Assembly (NCBI GenBank): GCA_026874595.1
Contig: CM049314.1
Span: forward strand, 1,449,318-1,513,317
Direction: 5' to 3'
From: Sipunculus nudus
Lineage: Eukaryota; Annelida; Sipuncula; Golfingiida; Sipunculidae
Length of the DNA: 64,000 nucleotides
Shown: one piece after another, positions 1 through 13,800 of the stretch
How the letters are laid out: every line of letters begins with the position of its first letter
How positions within the stretch are numbered: the first letter of the stretch is position 1
Position numbers and translations under genes: made by a program
Notes under the pieces: generated by a model
Told to the model about the DNA's origin: nothing
The model's input: only the letters and a program-made list of their open reading frames with translations
Databases searched by the model: none

Positions 1-1652
1 TTACTGGATACTAGTATATCGCTCTCCGCTTCAGCGAGCTACAGCGGACCGCGGAAGAAACATCTAGCAGACTCGCTTTATCAAAGGCCGTTCCGCCGCT
101 GCGTCTGACACCGCGGCACAATAGACGCACAATAGATTTAATGGGCTTTTCAGTTCTTAAATTAGCGCACGACTGACATTCGGGGCCTGGCGGGGCTTCT
201 GACAGTTTATACCCCAGCCCTGTAAACTCCTTGGTTGACCAAACTGAAAAGCCCTCGCACTGAAAGCGGAGTCATGTGGTCTTTGGATAAAAAAAAACTG
301 TACTTCCTATACCTTTAGAGGCGTTACAATGTATATGGGTATCAATGGGGATTATAGTGGACCCGCGTGACCGCGCATTGCATGGAAATGCCTTTTGGGC
401 AGGACATACGCTCTGTCTTAACAGGCCAGTGAAAATCCTCGAGGCGCCCCCTGAAAAAGAGTCACAGGCGTGGAGGACCTTGCAGCACAAAAGAAATAGA
501 GGCACCTAATGGGGAAATATTAAAATTAATAATTATTCAGCTTAGTAGGGCATAATCCCATAAAATAAAACAAACTTGTCCTAGAAGAGCATTCCACCGT
601 TACGTCTGCCGAATTCGGAGAGTCAAATCAGAACGGAAACAGGTAAACCGTGGTCTAGGAAAATCCTAAATCCGTATTTATTATAAAGATTATATAGCAC
701 AACGAGTGACATTAGTTTTGAGATCAATATTTACTGATTGGTCTTGGTCTCCAAGCAAAATAGTTTCGGGTCTGCTATTCTAGAAACTCAACTTCGAGAT
801 CGGCAAAAAATAAGATTTAAATAGAAATAAAATGCATACTTGTGCGATTTATTTTCAGTTTAATTGATTCTTTTCGCCAAAAGAGCTTATATATTCAAAC
901 TGCTTGCAGCTGATCGATGATATATGTTTGTCACTTTTGACACATGGATAAGTTGTAGGGTAAAAAATTGGTCGCTTGGTTTCGTTCTCGGCCGGGTCTC
1001 TTGATTCAGAGTGTCTGGGATAGCACCACCAACAGAGCTGTATAGAGTATTAATGACATGCGTATAAAAAAATATAGCTTAAAATGAATCTGGGTGGTAT
1101 GAAGGACTGTTGAAAGAATAAATGATGCTCCATTTGATAAGTTTACTGATGTATACGAAATATTTGTTGTGTTAACATGTCTCAAGGTCTCGGTCTGGGA
1201 TCCCTCGGTCTCGGTTTCTGTCCCAGATATCTCGGTATGGGTCTTGGTCTCGGATATCATTCTATCGGTTTGACTGGTTTGGTCCAAAACATTGTGTATG
1301 CCCATATTTCCTTATGATGGAATATTTTTCATCACGCACAATTCATTATATAATGGACTTTAATCCACTTGTTGTAGCGTTCTCAGCTGAATGAATAGCA
1401 TGCAAAACAAAAGTCGTCAAGGTAAACCGTTCTGCATATTGCGACATGAATACTTGTGTATGTACAGGGAATCATGATACATGTAATGTAGTTTCCATAG
1501 TTCTCAAAGTTAAAAATATAATTATTTTCAAGGGGAACTCAGATCAAGTACTTTACTTTTGAAATATGACTCTAAGTTAATTTAATGATGAACATATGGT
1601 ATTAATTTCAGTTAGTTTTGTATATATGTAGATGTGGGCTTAATTTTAACAG
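1..1652. other. Upstream flank of the AOS-LOX gene, no gene recognised
   Basis: AT-rich noncoding DNA. A short degenerate run of GGTCTCGG-like units lies at about 1185-1270, with weaker echoes near 740 and 965-1000. I see no convincing TATA box. The gene's promoter and noncoding first exon may lie here or further upstream. Confidence 0.4.
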
Positions 1653-1826
1653 ATGACGAACGGAGACCTTAAGTGGTCCGTGTCTTCCTTCAATCTGCCG
1701 AGTCACGTGATCAGGATGACGTCATCGGATGATAAAGAATTTACCTGGACCAATCACGGGCTTGAGTGTTTTAAACAACACAAGCCAAACGTGGACATAG
1801 AAGCCGTTGTGAAGAACCAGTACGAG
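1653..1826 (+). CDS. AOS-LOX exon 1 of the coding region
   Basis: Encodes about 58 residues. The segment from FTWTNHG to KNQYE aligns with the N-terminus of coral AOS (MTWKNFG onward). The ATG at 1653 directly follows a TTTTAACAG acceptor-like site, so a noncoding 5' exon further upstream is likely. The donor is GAG|GTATAG. The true start could also lie in an unseen upstream exon. Confidence 0.75.
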
Positions 1827-4800
1827 GTATAGTCGAAGTTAAAACAATTAACTGGGCATTCATTATTAATCATGCCAAATTTACTATCAGCAAAAAAAAA
1901 AAAAAAACCTCAATACACAAAACCTCGAATTTGAAATGAATTTGTAAACGTTCTGCGTCGTACAAAATACACTTTTATATACTATGCCCCTTGGCTTTGC
2001 TCTGGAAACACCAGAAATACAAACAGTAAAACAAAAGTTTCTTAAATCATGGGGATCGGTTACAACGGGCATTTTATTGTGGCCACGTTGTATTAACTAT
2101 GCAACTAAATCTCTTAACATATTATGATGCCAACAATTTAACCTGCATTGACACGGTCAATTTACAATAGCCCCATACATTCAATATAATAATGAGTCAT
2201 TAAAATAGGCGCATCAGTTTATCACATTCCTGTTATATTACTGGCTAAAGAGATACAACACAAAAACATTGTATGCAAATTGTTTATTGTCTGGGTTCTG
2301 TGGCTCACGGGAAGAGCGCAGGACTCAAAGCCGGGAGATCGTTGGTTCGAATCTCAGCCGAGGCGGTGAGGTTTTTTCACGGTCGGCCCCGCCCAGGGTG
2401 AGCGCTCTGCAGGCTTAATGGGAAGGCTGTTCCCAACAGCCGTATATCACCCCCATACGAGTGCGTCTTTTGGGGGTTCCTCAGTGTAATGACCAAGCAA
2501 TGGGGATGCTCTAGTAAATTGTTAGGTGCTATACTTTATGAAGCACCTTGTAAGTTGTAGTTCTAGTATAGTTTGAGGTGCTATACTTTATGAAGCACCT
2601 TCTAAGTTGTAGCTCTAGTATATTGTGAGGTGCTTAAATTTACGAAGCACATTGTAAATTGTGGCTCAAGTATATTGTGAGGTGCTATACTTTATGAAGC
2701 ACCTTGTAAGTTGTAGCTCTAGTATATTGTGAGGTGCTTAAATTTACGAAGCACATTGTAAATTGTGGCTCGAGTATATTGTGAGGTGCTATACTTTATG
2801 AAGCACCTTCTAAGTTGTAGCTCTAGTATATTGTGAGGTGCTATACTTTATGAAGCACCTTGTAAGTTGTAGCTCTAGTATATTGTGAGGTGCTTAAATT
2901 TACGAAGCACATTGTAAATTGTGGCTCGAGTATATTGTGACGTGCTATACTTTATGAAGCACCTTGTAAGTTGTAGCTCTAGTATATTGTGAGGTGCTTA
3001 AATTTACGAAGCACATTGTAAATTGTGGCTCGAGTATATTGTGAGGTGCTATACTTTATGAAGCACCTTCTAAGTTGTAGCTCTAGTATATTGTGAGGTG
3101 CTTAAATTTACGAAGCACATTGTAAATTGTGGCTCGAGTATATTGTGACGTGCTATACTTTATGAAGCACCTTGTAAGTTGTAGCTCTAGTATATTGTGA
3201 GGTGCTTAAATTTACGAAGCACATTGTAAATTGTGGCTCGAGTATATTGTGAGGTGCTATACTTTATGAAGCACCTTCTAAGTTGTAGCTCTAGTATATT
3301 GTGAGGTGCTTAAATTTACGAAGCACATTGTAAATTGTGGCTCGAGTATATTGTGACGTGCTATACTTTATGAAGCACCTTGTAAGTTGTAGCTCTAGTA
3401 TATTGTGAGGTGCTTAAATTTACGAAGCACATTGTAAATTGTGGCTCGAGTATATTGTGAGGTGCTATACTTTATGAAGCACCTTCTAAGTTGTAGCTCT
3501 AGTATATTGTGAGATGCTTAAATTTACGAAGCACATTGTAAATTGTGGCTCGAGTATATTGTGACGTGCTATACTTTATGAAGCACCTTGTAATTTGTAG
3601 CTCTAGTATATTGTGAGGTGCTTAAATTTACGAAGCACATTGTAAATTGTGGCTCAAGTATATTGTGAGGTGCTATACTTTATGAAGCACCTTCTAAGTT
3701 GTAGCTCTAGTATATTGTGAGGTGCTTAAATTTACGAAGCACATTGTAAATTGTGGCTCGAGTATATTGTGAGGTGCTATACTTTATGAAGCACCTTCTA
3801 AGTTGTAGCTCTAGTATATTGTGAGGTGCTTAAATTTACGAAGCACATTGTAAATTGTGGCTCGAGTATATTGTGAGGTGCTATACTTTATGAAGCACCT
3901 TCTAAGTTGTAGCTCTAGTATATTGTGAGGTGCTTAAATTTACGAAGCACATTGTAAATTGTGGCTCGAGTATATTGTGAGGTGCTATACTTTATGAAGC
4001 ACCTTGTAAGTTGTAGCTCTAGTATATTGTGAGGTGCTTAAATTTACGAAGCACATTGTAAATTGTGGCTCAAGTATATTGTGAGGTGCTATACTTTATG
4101 AAGCACCTTCTAAGTTGTAGCTCTAGTATATTGTGAGATGCTTAAATTTACGAAGCACATTGTAAATTGTGGCTCGAGTATATTGTGACGTGCTATACTT
4201 TATGAAGCACCTTGTAAGTTGTAGCTCTAGTATATTGTGAGGTGCTTAAATTTACGAAGCACATTGTAAATTGTGGCTCGAGTATATTGTGAGGTGCTAT
4301 ACTTTATGAAGCACCTTCTAAGTTGTAGCTCTAGTATATTGTGAGGTGCTTAAATTTACGAAGCACATTGTAAATTGTGGCTCGAGTATATTGTGACGTG
4401 CTATACTTTATGAAGCACCTTGTAATTTGTAGCTCTAGTATATTGTGAGGTGCTTAAATTTACGAAGCACATTGTAAATTGTGGCTCGAGTATATTGTGA
4501 GGTGCTATACTTTATGAAGCACCTTCTAAGTTGTAGCTCTAGTATATTGTGAGGTGCTTAAATTTACGAAGCACATTGTAAATTGTGGCTCGAGTATATT
4601 GTGAGGTGCTATACTTTATGAAGCACCTTCTAAGTTGTAGCTCTAGTATATTGTGAGGTGCTTAAATTTACGAAGCACATTGTAAATTGTGGCTCGAGTA
4701 TATTGTGACGTGCTATACTTTATGAAGCACCTTGTAAGTTGTAGCTCTAGTATATTGTGAGATGCTTAAATTTACGAAGCACATTGTAAATTGTGGCTCG

Positions 4801-7800
4801 AGTATATTGTGAGGTGCTATACTTTATGAAGCACCTTCTAAGTTGTAGCTCTAGTATATTGTGAGGTGCTTAAATTTACGAAGCACATTGTAAATTGTGG
4901 CTCGAGTATATTGTGAGGTGCTATACTTTATGAAGCACCTTCTAAGTTGTAGCTCTAGTATATTGTGAGGTGCTTAAATTTACGAAGCACATTGTAAATT
5001 GTGGCTCGAGTATATTGTGAGGTGCTATACTTTATGAAGCACCTTCTAAGTTGTAGCTCTAGTATATTGTGAGATGCTTAAATTTACGAAGCACATTGTA
5101 AATTGTGGCTCGAGTATATTGTGACGTGCTATACTTTATGAAGCACCTTGTAAGTTGTAGCTCTAGTATATTGTGAGGTGCTTAAATTTACGAAGCACCT
5201 TCTAAGTTGTAGCTCTAGTATATTGTGAGGTGCTTAAATTTACGAAGCACATTGTAAATTGTGGCTCAAGTATATTGTGAGGTGCTATACTTTATGAAGC
5301 ACCTTGTAAGTTGTAGTTCTAGTATAGTTTGAGGTGCTATACTTTATGAAGCACCTTCTAAGTTGTAGCTCTAGTATATTGTGAGGTGCTTAAATTTACG
5401 AAGCACATTGTAAATTGTGGCTCGAGTATATTGTGAGGTGCTATACTTTATGAAGCACCTTGTAAGTTGTAGCTCTAGTATATGGTTAGTTTGAATACTT
5501 TATGAAGCACCTTTTAAGTTGTAGCTCATTATATTTTGAGGTGCTATACTAAATGTCGCACCTCGTAGGTGGTAGCTCTAGTAGGTTTTTAGGTGCTGCT
5601 GAACCTATCTGTTCAGCTGAATTCTGGATGTGTATTAGTTCAAAAATTTAAAATCTGTTACGGTGAATACTGAAAATCCACTTATATGCCATTGAGTGAA
5701 TAACTGAATTTACAGATATGTAAAGTCCATACATGATGTAGATTGCTTTGGTATTAGCATTCAAAATTACTACTATACTTCTATAAAAAAATTCATTCCT
5801 ACTTCATTGATGATATTTATGTTATATAAATATTATCATTGCAAATAAGATAGGGCTTCCTTTAAGGTTAGAATGTTTTATTGTACAGAAAGACTGTACG
5901 CTTAGAAGACTCTGTCTCTGATCATCCAGGTTCTGGGGCCTATAGGCCGCAATTTACGCCAACCTGGCAACGCTGGATTTCAAGTTTGTGCAGTTTATAA
6001 ATTTTCCGATATTATAATTTTACTTTAAAAGGATGCCAAGCGGAAAGAGAACGTCCTTGTCCGAGCTGGTTTCAGGATGAAGAAAGGTAAACTCCGCCTT
6101 CTGTACAGTGGCGACGCCATACCACAGAAAGGGAAACCATGTCATCCGAGAGGGGTCGGAGGATCTGGGTATGCCGTGGTTGTTGACAACCCAAAGTTTC
6201 CTGAACACGAGTTCTTCCGCCCTGGGAGAATCTTCCCCGTGCGCATGCGCCACAGTAATGCTTCATTTGAAGATGACGCCATGGTCGACGGCCGTGTAGC
6301 CTGCATAAAGGTTGGTAAATAGTTCTCACTTATACATATTTCTTATCCATAAACTAGCAGATATATTACATGTATATATATTCATATATGATATGGTAAT
6401 GTTTGGGAGAACAAGTATACATCCCTAAGAATTCAGATACTGAGGTTTACTTCCGTCTTTATTTTCCACACGACAGGAAGTAACATATCTCTAAGAGACA
6501 CCTTTTTTCTTATGAGATCATGTATTAATATTATTTTAATTATTGTTATGAACGAAGAATTACGTTTCACAGAATAGTTATGGAATTGTGTTTTACATGA
6601 ATACTACTCCGGGCATCTGATAAAATGATTAGTAGACATTTTATTAAGAAACTAAAATGTAATGGAAGGTCTTTTTGTAACCTTATATTCAATGCCCCTA
6701 TTTCCATATACTTTACTTTTTCAGTTTGGGGACACGGATCAGGGCTCTCCCCTGGACTTGATTCTGCGTACTGGTCGGGTCGGTCTGTACCACAATGCTG
6801 AGGCCTTTGAGGGATACAGGGACGCTTTCCTTAAGGGAGGGATCCACACCAAGGCCTGGTGCCTGCAACAACCCACCAAGTAGGTCACGTGGAACGCCCT
6901 TATTAGCATATGAATATACTAGACGCAGGCCGTATACAGTCAATAACGGCGCATTTTATATATGACAAGAACAGGAACATTGACCTTTTATTAACTAGAT
7001 GGCGCTCTCATGTTGTCAGTGGTAGAGATACATATTTTTTATATACAGCGCTTGGGTTTCTGAAACGCAGAATTCAATTATGTGGTATTTACAAGCAGAT
7101 ATTTCACGCTTCCTTCAAGATAGCGCAGTTTGGAGCACTTGGTACGCTATTACACGCTGTTTCGGCTGGTTAAATGGATGTATCTTTTAAACAAAGACTT
7201 TCAGCAGTGTATGGACAGCATATGTCAGGCTGCCGCTTCATGTTTTAGGTGGATAATCGGGGCCTCGGCTACTTAATTTGACTGTTGCCCTCAACGTTAA
7301 AATAACAAAGTATGTTGGTATCTTTGATTTTGCAAGCTGCGGCCAAAACGGGTTCAGTGATACGTGGGTTACCTAAAGGGGTGTGGTTGAACCAATCACT
7401 GTTGACAGAGTCAGTGGTGAGCTAGGGTGATTAAACAATACTTGCATGGGTGACTAAGAGTACCGCTAAATACATGTAAACTTAAACAAAGTGAATAATA
7501 CGTTTATAGTGGAATGTAAGAATATGTTAACTTAAACGTTAATACATATACGCTGCCTTGCACAAGGGTGTTAGTACAAGATACAAGCACATCAGCCGAC
7601 AGAAGCGGATCCCGGGGGGGGGGGGGAGGGGTCAAGGGGTCCCCCCCCTGTTTTCCTCCTGGAACCCCCCCCCCCATTCCGGACCCGGGGACCTTTTTTT
7701 TAGGTTGTTTTTCGTTAGTCCTCCTGGCTTGCACCCTCCCTTTTTTCCTAAATACTGGATTCCCCTGGACGATATATTGTGGTCAGACTGATAGGTTGAT

Positions 7801-10800
7801 CGTGAAAGTTTCATTTGAAAATGATGGGTTGCCCCCCCCCCCCCCCCCAACAAACAATCCCCCCACACCCTTCGCAGCCTTGAAAACTGTTTCTTGCTAA
7901 ATTTGGGAAGGCGATTCTGAAGCAACTCAATGCATTAAATGCAAATGTTTCAGATAAATCAAATACAATTGCAAATGTAATGAACTTTGTCAGCTTACAA
8001 ATGCCATAATAAAGGTTGTCAAATACTGATGCACTTGTAAATGCATTCTAACTTGAACTATATTTTGCCACATGATATCAAGATAGGTGTGTATGCCCAT
8101 ATATCATAATGTCCTCACTATGCAGAGTACTCTTAATAACATAGAGATATAAACTCACTCTACCTTGGGATATATTCCTTGGACTCTTTTCACATTTATG
8201 TGTCAAGTACAATCATTACATTATTAACACTTTCTGTAGAAGCATGGTGTATTTCCCCAGTACTTTCGATACAGTGCTGATATGTTATGTACAATCATTA
8301 CATTATTAACACTTTCTGTAGAAGCATGGTGTATTTCCACAGTACTTTCGATACAGTGCTGATATGTTAAGTACAATCATTACATTATTAACACTTTCTG
8401 TAGAAGCATGGTGTATTTCCCCAGTACTTTCGATACAGTGCTGATATGTTATGTACAATCATTACATTATTAACACTTTCTGTAGAAGCATGGTGTATTT
8501 CCCCAGTACTTTCGATACAGTGCTGATATGTAAAGTACAATCATTACATTATTAACACTTTCTGTAGAAATATGGTGTATTTCCCCAGTACTTTCGATAC
8601 AGTGCTGATATGTTAAGTACAATCATTACATTATTAACACTTTCTGTAGTAGCATGGTGTATTTTCCCAAGTACTTTCGATTACAGTGCTGATATTAGAG
8701 GTACAATCATTACATTATTAACACTTTCTGTAGAAGCATGGTGTATTTCCCCAGTACTTTCGATACAGTGCTGATATGTTAAGTACAATCATAACATTAT
8801 TAACACTTTCTGTAGAAGCATGGTGTATTTCCCCAGTACTTTCGATACAGTGCTGATATGTTAAGTACAATCATTACATTATTAACACTTTCTGTAGAAG
8901 CATGGTGTATTTCCTCAGTACTTTCGATACAGTGCTGATATGTTAAGTACAATCATTACATTATTAACACTTTCTGTAGAAGCATGGGGTATTACCCCAG
9001 TACTTTCGATACAGTGCTGATATGTTAAGTACAATCATTACATTATTAACATTTTCTGTAGAAGCATGGTGTATTTCCCCAGTACTTTCGATACAGTGCT
9101 GATATTTTAAGTACAATCATTACATTATTTACACTTTCTGTAGAAGCATGGTGTATTTCCCCAGTTCTTTCGATACAGTGCGGAAAGCTATCAGGCCGGA
9201 CATACCATTGTTGCATTTTGGTATGTTTGTAATTTGTTTTATAGTTATGTTTGGTGTTTGTACAGCTTTGGCATTAGATGGATTGCTATTAGCTGGCCAT
9301 AGTCCAACTATCGGTAAAATAAGATGAAATATTACAATACAAGTTTTTATGAGCTAGCTTAAGCTAATAAAAAATGTATTGTCTCGTGACCCATCTGCCT
9401 TGAAATTACCATATTATTTCTCCACCAGTGAATTATTTTAAGTCATAATACGGGTTCATGTAATTTGATTCAAATAATGATAACTCTTTTATTTGCATTT
9501 CTCTTGAATCCTCTATCAACCTCAGTCAATAAAGTACGAATGTTAATAGATAGCTAAAAGGATACAAAATATGCTGTCCTTTTAGTTTAATCAGCGGCGT
9601 CAACTAGTCCAGACTAGATTATCGCTGTGACAGATCTAGGGTGAACCCTTCATGAAAACAGCTCGGAATTCCCTTCTACCCGTCCTCACACCAAGCAATA
9701 GTTAGCGATGACATTTATAGTTTGTATAAATCTTTGTTTTGTTTTAGTTACTTTGCTCGTGTTGATCACATGCGTCGTGAGCCCACGTCTTACCATGATC
9801 AGATCTATCACAGTCACGTGGTGTACACGTTCGTCTCCAAGCAGAATCAGACTTTACTGGCACGGTTGCGCCTCCTGGCGGACGATCTGAAACAAGAGAC
9901 CGGACTGCTCTCGCAGGAAGACCAGGAGAATGTATGGTATGTCTGATATTATAAAGAACTCTTTGCCTTGTGTCAATATATAGCATATATTTCTCTTCAT
10001 ATATAAATCGTCTTTTAATTGTGTATTCACTTTGTAACACCTGATTCTTTAACATTGTTTTTGTTATTGGTCATTCAGTATTTAACATAAAGCTTCACCG
10101 GATTACACATTTTTTTTTACATAAATGGGTTTCATTAACAACCAGCTGGTACAATTCCTGACAGGGTGAACTTTATTGTTTTTACAACTGTTTACATCCG
10201 TTAAGCTCCTGTTTGACAAAAAGATAAGTTTATTCAGCAAAAATAAAACTTGTCAAACCGTTTGAGAGGGGACTTTTGCTCTCGTTGTCAACTTAGTTAA
10301 CAATTCTATTTTAAACGTTTTTATGAACATTCTAGCTGAAAAAATCATGAAAATAAAACTGGATGAAAACGTATTAAAATAAATTTACTGAAATGTCATT
10401 GGTTAGATAGTTATTTCAAAACATGTGCATATAGTAGACCTTGCTTCTTGACTTGGTGCTAGCTGCAGGAATAAATAAAAAAAAGACTTGTCTAAATATC
10501 AGGTAGAGATATCCACTTTGATCAAATACACCATTTGTGTTAAAACAAGATGGCTGAATATGTCCTCATGAAGTCTTGTGACAACTTATTTGGGAAATAT
10601 TCATGATATATTAAATTCTCATTTAGGGAATGTGATCGTCGGGGGGACACGGGACTGCCATCAAACTACCTGAGGAAGGAATATACAGAGAGGATCAACA
10701 CAGGTCCAGTCAAATACAAGATACAAATACAGCTGTGTAATCCTAAGGAGAGCCAAGACGACCTTGACATTTATAACCCTTGCTTAGAATGGCAGGACCC

Positions 10801-13800
10801 TACCCCAGAATGGCTTGACCTGGCCACCATCACTTTGTTCTTTCACCTTCCCGAAGATTTGATTTTGAAGACAAAGTTTAGCTTGACACACTACCCGCCA
10901 TCATTTTATATACCAGAAGCAACGTCAACGAGGGACTTCCGATCAGTAGCCACGGCAACGGCAGACCTTCATGGTTCAATTGCAGAAAATGGAGATCTGG
11001 ATGACGGTGTAAAAGAGAATAAAGAAGAAACAAATAACGTCACATATTCAGTAACCATAGAGACAGGGAATGAAAAGAATGCTGGGAATGACTCAACTGT
11101 ATACATTACAATTACAGGTAAAACAAATCTTGTCTGAGTCAGAATGGCGATATTTTTCACGAACATTTTACTGGATTGATGCAAAGTTGAATGCTTGTGA
11201 CATTTACTTTATAGTATGAGAACATGTACATCAAACCTATTGTTTACGCATAGCCAGAACTCTGAAAGCTTAACCACCGTACAACGGAAAGTGGTCGGAA
11301 AGAAGAGTCGAAATCAACACTGATGTATACTGGTTGTATGAAACATGATTTGTTTGAATATTAGAACCAAAATCAGATAAGAAAACTGTGGTACTAATAC
11401 TTCCGGAAAAAAAAATCTTATTTTTACTTTGTAAATTATATCTCAATATTTAAGGCACGGAGGGAAGAACCGGTCCAATTTGCCTAGAAAACGTGCTCCA
11501 TCACTTCCAACAGGTCCCTGATCATGCCATGGAGGTAACAGCGCCACCTGTGGGGGATATGATCACAGTGCAGGTAAACATGACCGATCACCATATACCA
11601 GACATGATCAGAGTGCTGTGAGCGTGACCGATCACCATATATCAGACATGATCAGAGTGCTGTGAGCGTGACCGATCATTATGTCTCAGACATGATCAGA
11701 GTGATGTGAGCGTGACCGATCACCATATATCAGACATGATCAGAGTGCTGTGAGCGTGACCGATCATTATGTCTCAGACATGATCAGAGTGCTGTGAGCG
11801 TGACCGATCACCATATACCAGACATGATCAGAGTGCTGTGAGCGTGACCGATCATTATGTCTCAGACATGATCAGAGTGCTGTGAGCGTGACCGATCACC
11901 ATATATCAGACATGATCAGAGTGCTGTGAGCGTGACCGATCATTATGTCTCAGACATGATCAGAGTGCTGTAAGCGTGACCGATCACCATATACCAGACA
12001 TGATCAGAGTGCTGTGAGCGTGACCGATCATTATGTCGCAGACATGATCAGAGTGCTGTGAGCGTGACCGATCACCATATATCAGACATGATCAGAGTGC
12101 TGTGAGCGTGACCGATCATTATGTCTCAGACATGATCAGAGTGCTGTGAGCGTGACCGATCATTATGTCTCAGACATGATCAGAGTGCTGTGAGCGTGAC
12201 CGATCACCATATACCAGACATGATCAGAGTGCTGTGAGCGTGACCGATCATTATGTCTCAGACATGATGAAAATGTAAAGAAAGTAATTACTGTAATAAT
12301 TGTTTTGTGGTTTGACGGTCCATGTCAAACATGAACCTTCTGACAGTTTTAGTTGAAAAAAATTACCGTGATATCTGAAATAAAAGCACAAAGCTGCTGG
12401 TAGTGCTAATGACAACATTAATTAAAGCATTCGCACATTTCATTCATGATTTTACGACGACACTAATTTTCTTAGCTGGACCTCCAGTCTGCATCTACGT
12501 ACAGTGAATGGCTCATTGAATATGTCACCATAACGGAAAAGAACTCTAAAAAGGACGTGCGTTTCCATGGTTATGGCTGGTTGACAACACATGAACCTAC
12601 ATTCATTTTGAGGCGAGCGGAAGGTATCCGATAATTTAATTTTTTTTTTTGCTAATGGTAGTAATAACTTTTTTAATATTGTTATCATTATTATATACAC
12701 GAGTTATTTTAATTTTAATAGTAGACCCTATTTAAAGCTATGTTACATGGATCAATTTATTCAGGTTTTTTTTAATTCATTCATCTGAATTTTAAGTACT
12801 AGTATGTGATTATTTGGTGGCCAAAGAATCTGAAACCAACCACAGAGTGTAGACATTTGCATCTCCTGAATCGGTAAAACTAGGGCTCAACCCTTATTCC
12901 AGTAAGCTGTGTGTTCACGAACTGACACAGACTGAATACAATACATTGGTCCTCGTTCACAGCAATCCTGCCACAAAGAGAACAGTCAGATTTCAGTTAC
13001 CTGCAGCGAAAATATGAAGTGGAGGCACGTCGGGAGAAATACCATTGGGAAAAGGTTGAGGGGTTACCTGGACGGATACGCGCAGCCGCCCCCAATGACC
13101 TGCCACGTGACGCAAGGTTCAAGGACGAAAAGCAGTCTGACCTGAGTGCGAAATATTGGAGGACTCTTGCGAAAACCGGAGTTGGAAATGGTAAGGCTGC
13201 CTTTAACGCGTTTAATCCCCTGACAGACTACGTGTCGCTGATCAGTGGTCTGATGAAGAAGAAAGATTGTGTAGAGAGGATAGCCGCCTACTGGCAGGAG
13301 GATGCAGAGTTTGGGAGACAGTTCCTCAATGGTGTCCATCCACTTCGGCTCACCCGGGTGACATCATTTGATGAAAAATCAAGCATAACCGAAGAGGTTC
13401 TCTCCCGATACCTGGATAGAGGATTGACCTTGCACGAGGAAATAGACGTATGTATAATTCAAAATTATAATATAAATGATAATTCAAATATTGATATAAA
13501 CAGAGACCTTAAGAGAGCGAAGGTATCTTTCCAAAGGCCAAATGATTTGTTATATTCACCTGGTGCTTAAACACAGCTTTATACATACACCCTTTTCACA
13601 TGCAAAGTGCTAGTTGCATTTAAGAGTTTGAACACTTTTTTAGCATTTAAAACCCCATTGTAGAAGTTTTCAAAAGCGATTGCGGTTTGCTTGTGTTCCC
13701 ATTTATGCACATTACTCTAGAAATGGGGTATTTTAATTTACCGTTAACCAAATATCTTTTTTTTCAGATTAATCATAAAATGTTTTGCTAAACGCCATCC

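Noticed and set aside
272-505. 77-codon minus-strand open frame
   Set aside because: No domain, signal or homologue recognised; length expected by chance.
1006-1305. 99-codon minus-strand frame with Thr/Glu-rich segment
   Set aside because: The Thr/Glu pattern comes from the GGTCTCGG-type low-complexity DNA; not protein-like otherwise.
7504-7925. Overlapping open frames rich in Pro and Gly on both strands
   Set aside because: They are translations of the poly(G)/poly(C) block.
8205-9185. 82-bp repeats as a possible CRISPR or coding repeat
   Set aside because: No spacers, the period is not a multiple of three, and it lies inside an intron.
13448-13570. Extension of the exon 8 frame into intron 8
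   Set aside because: The GTATGT donor at 13448 and loss of lipoxygenase similarity after it show the exon ends there.
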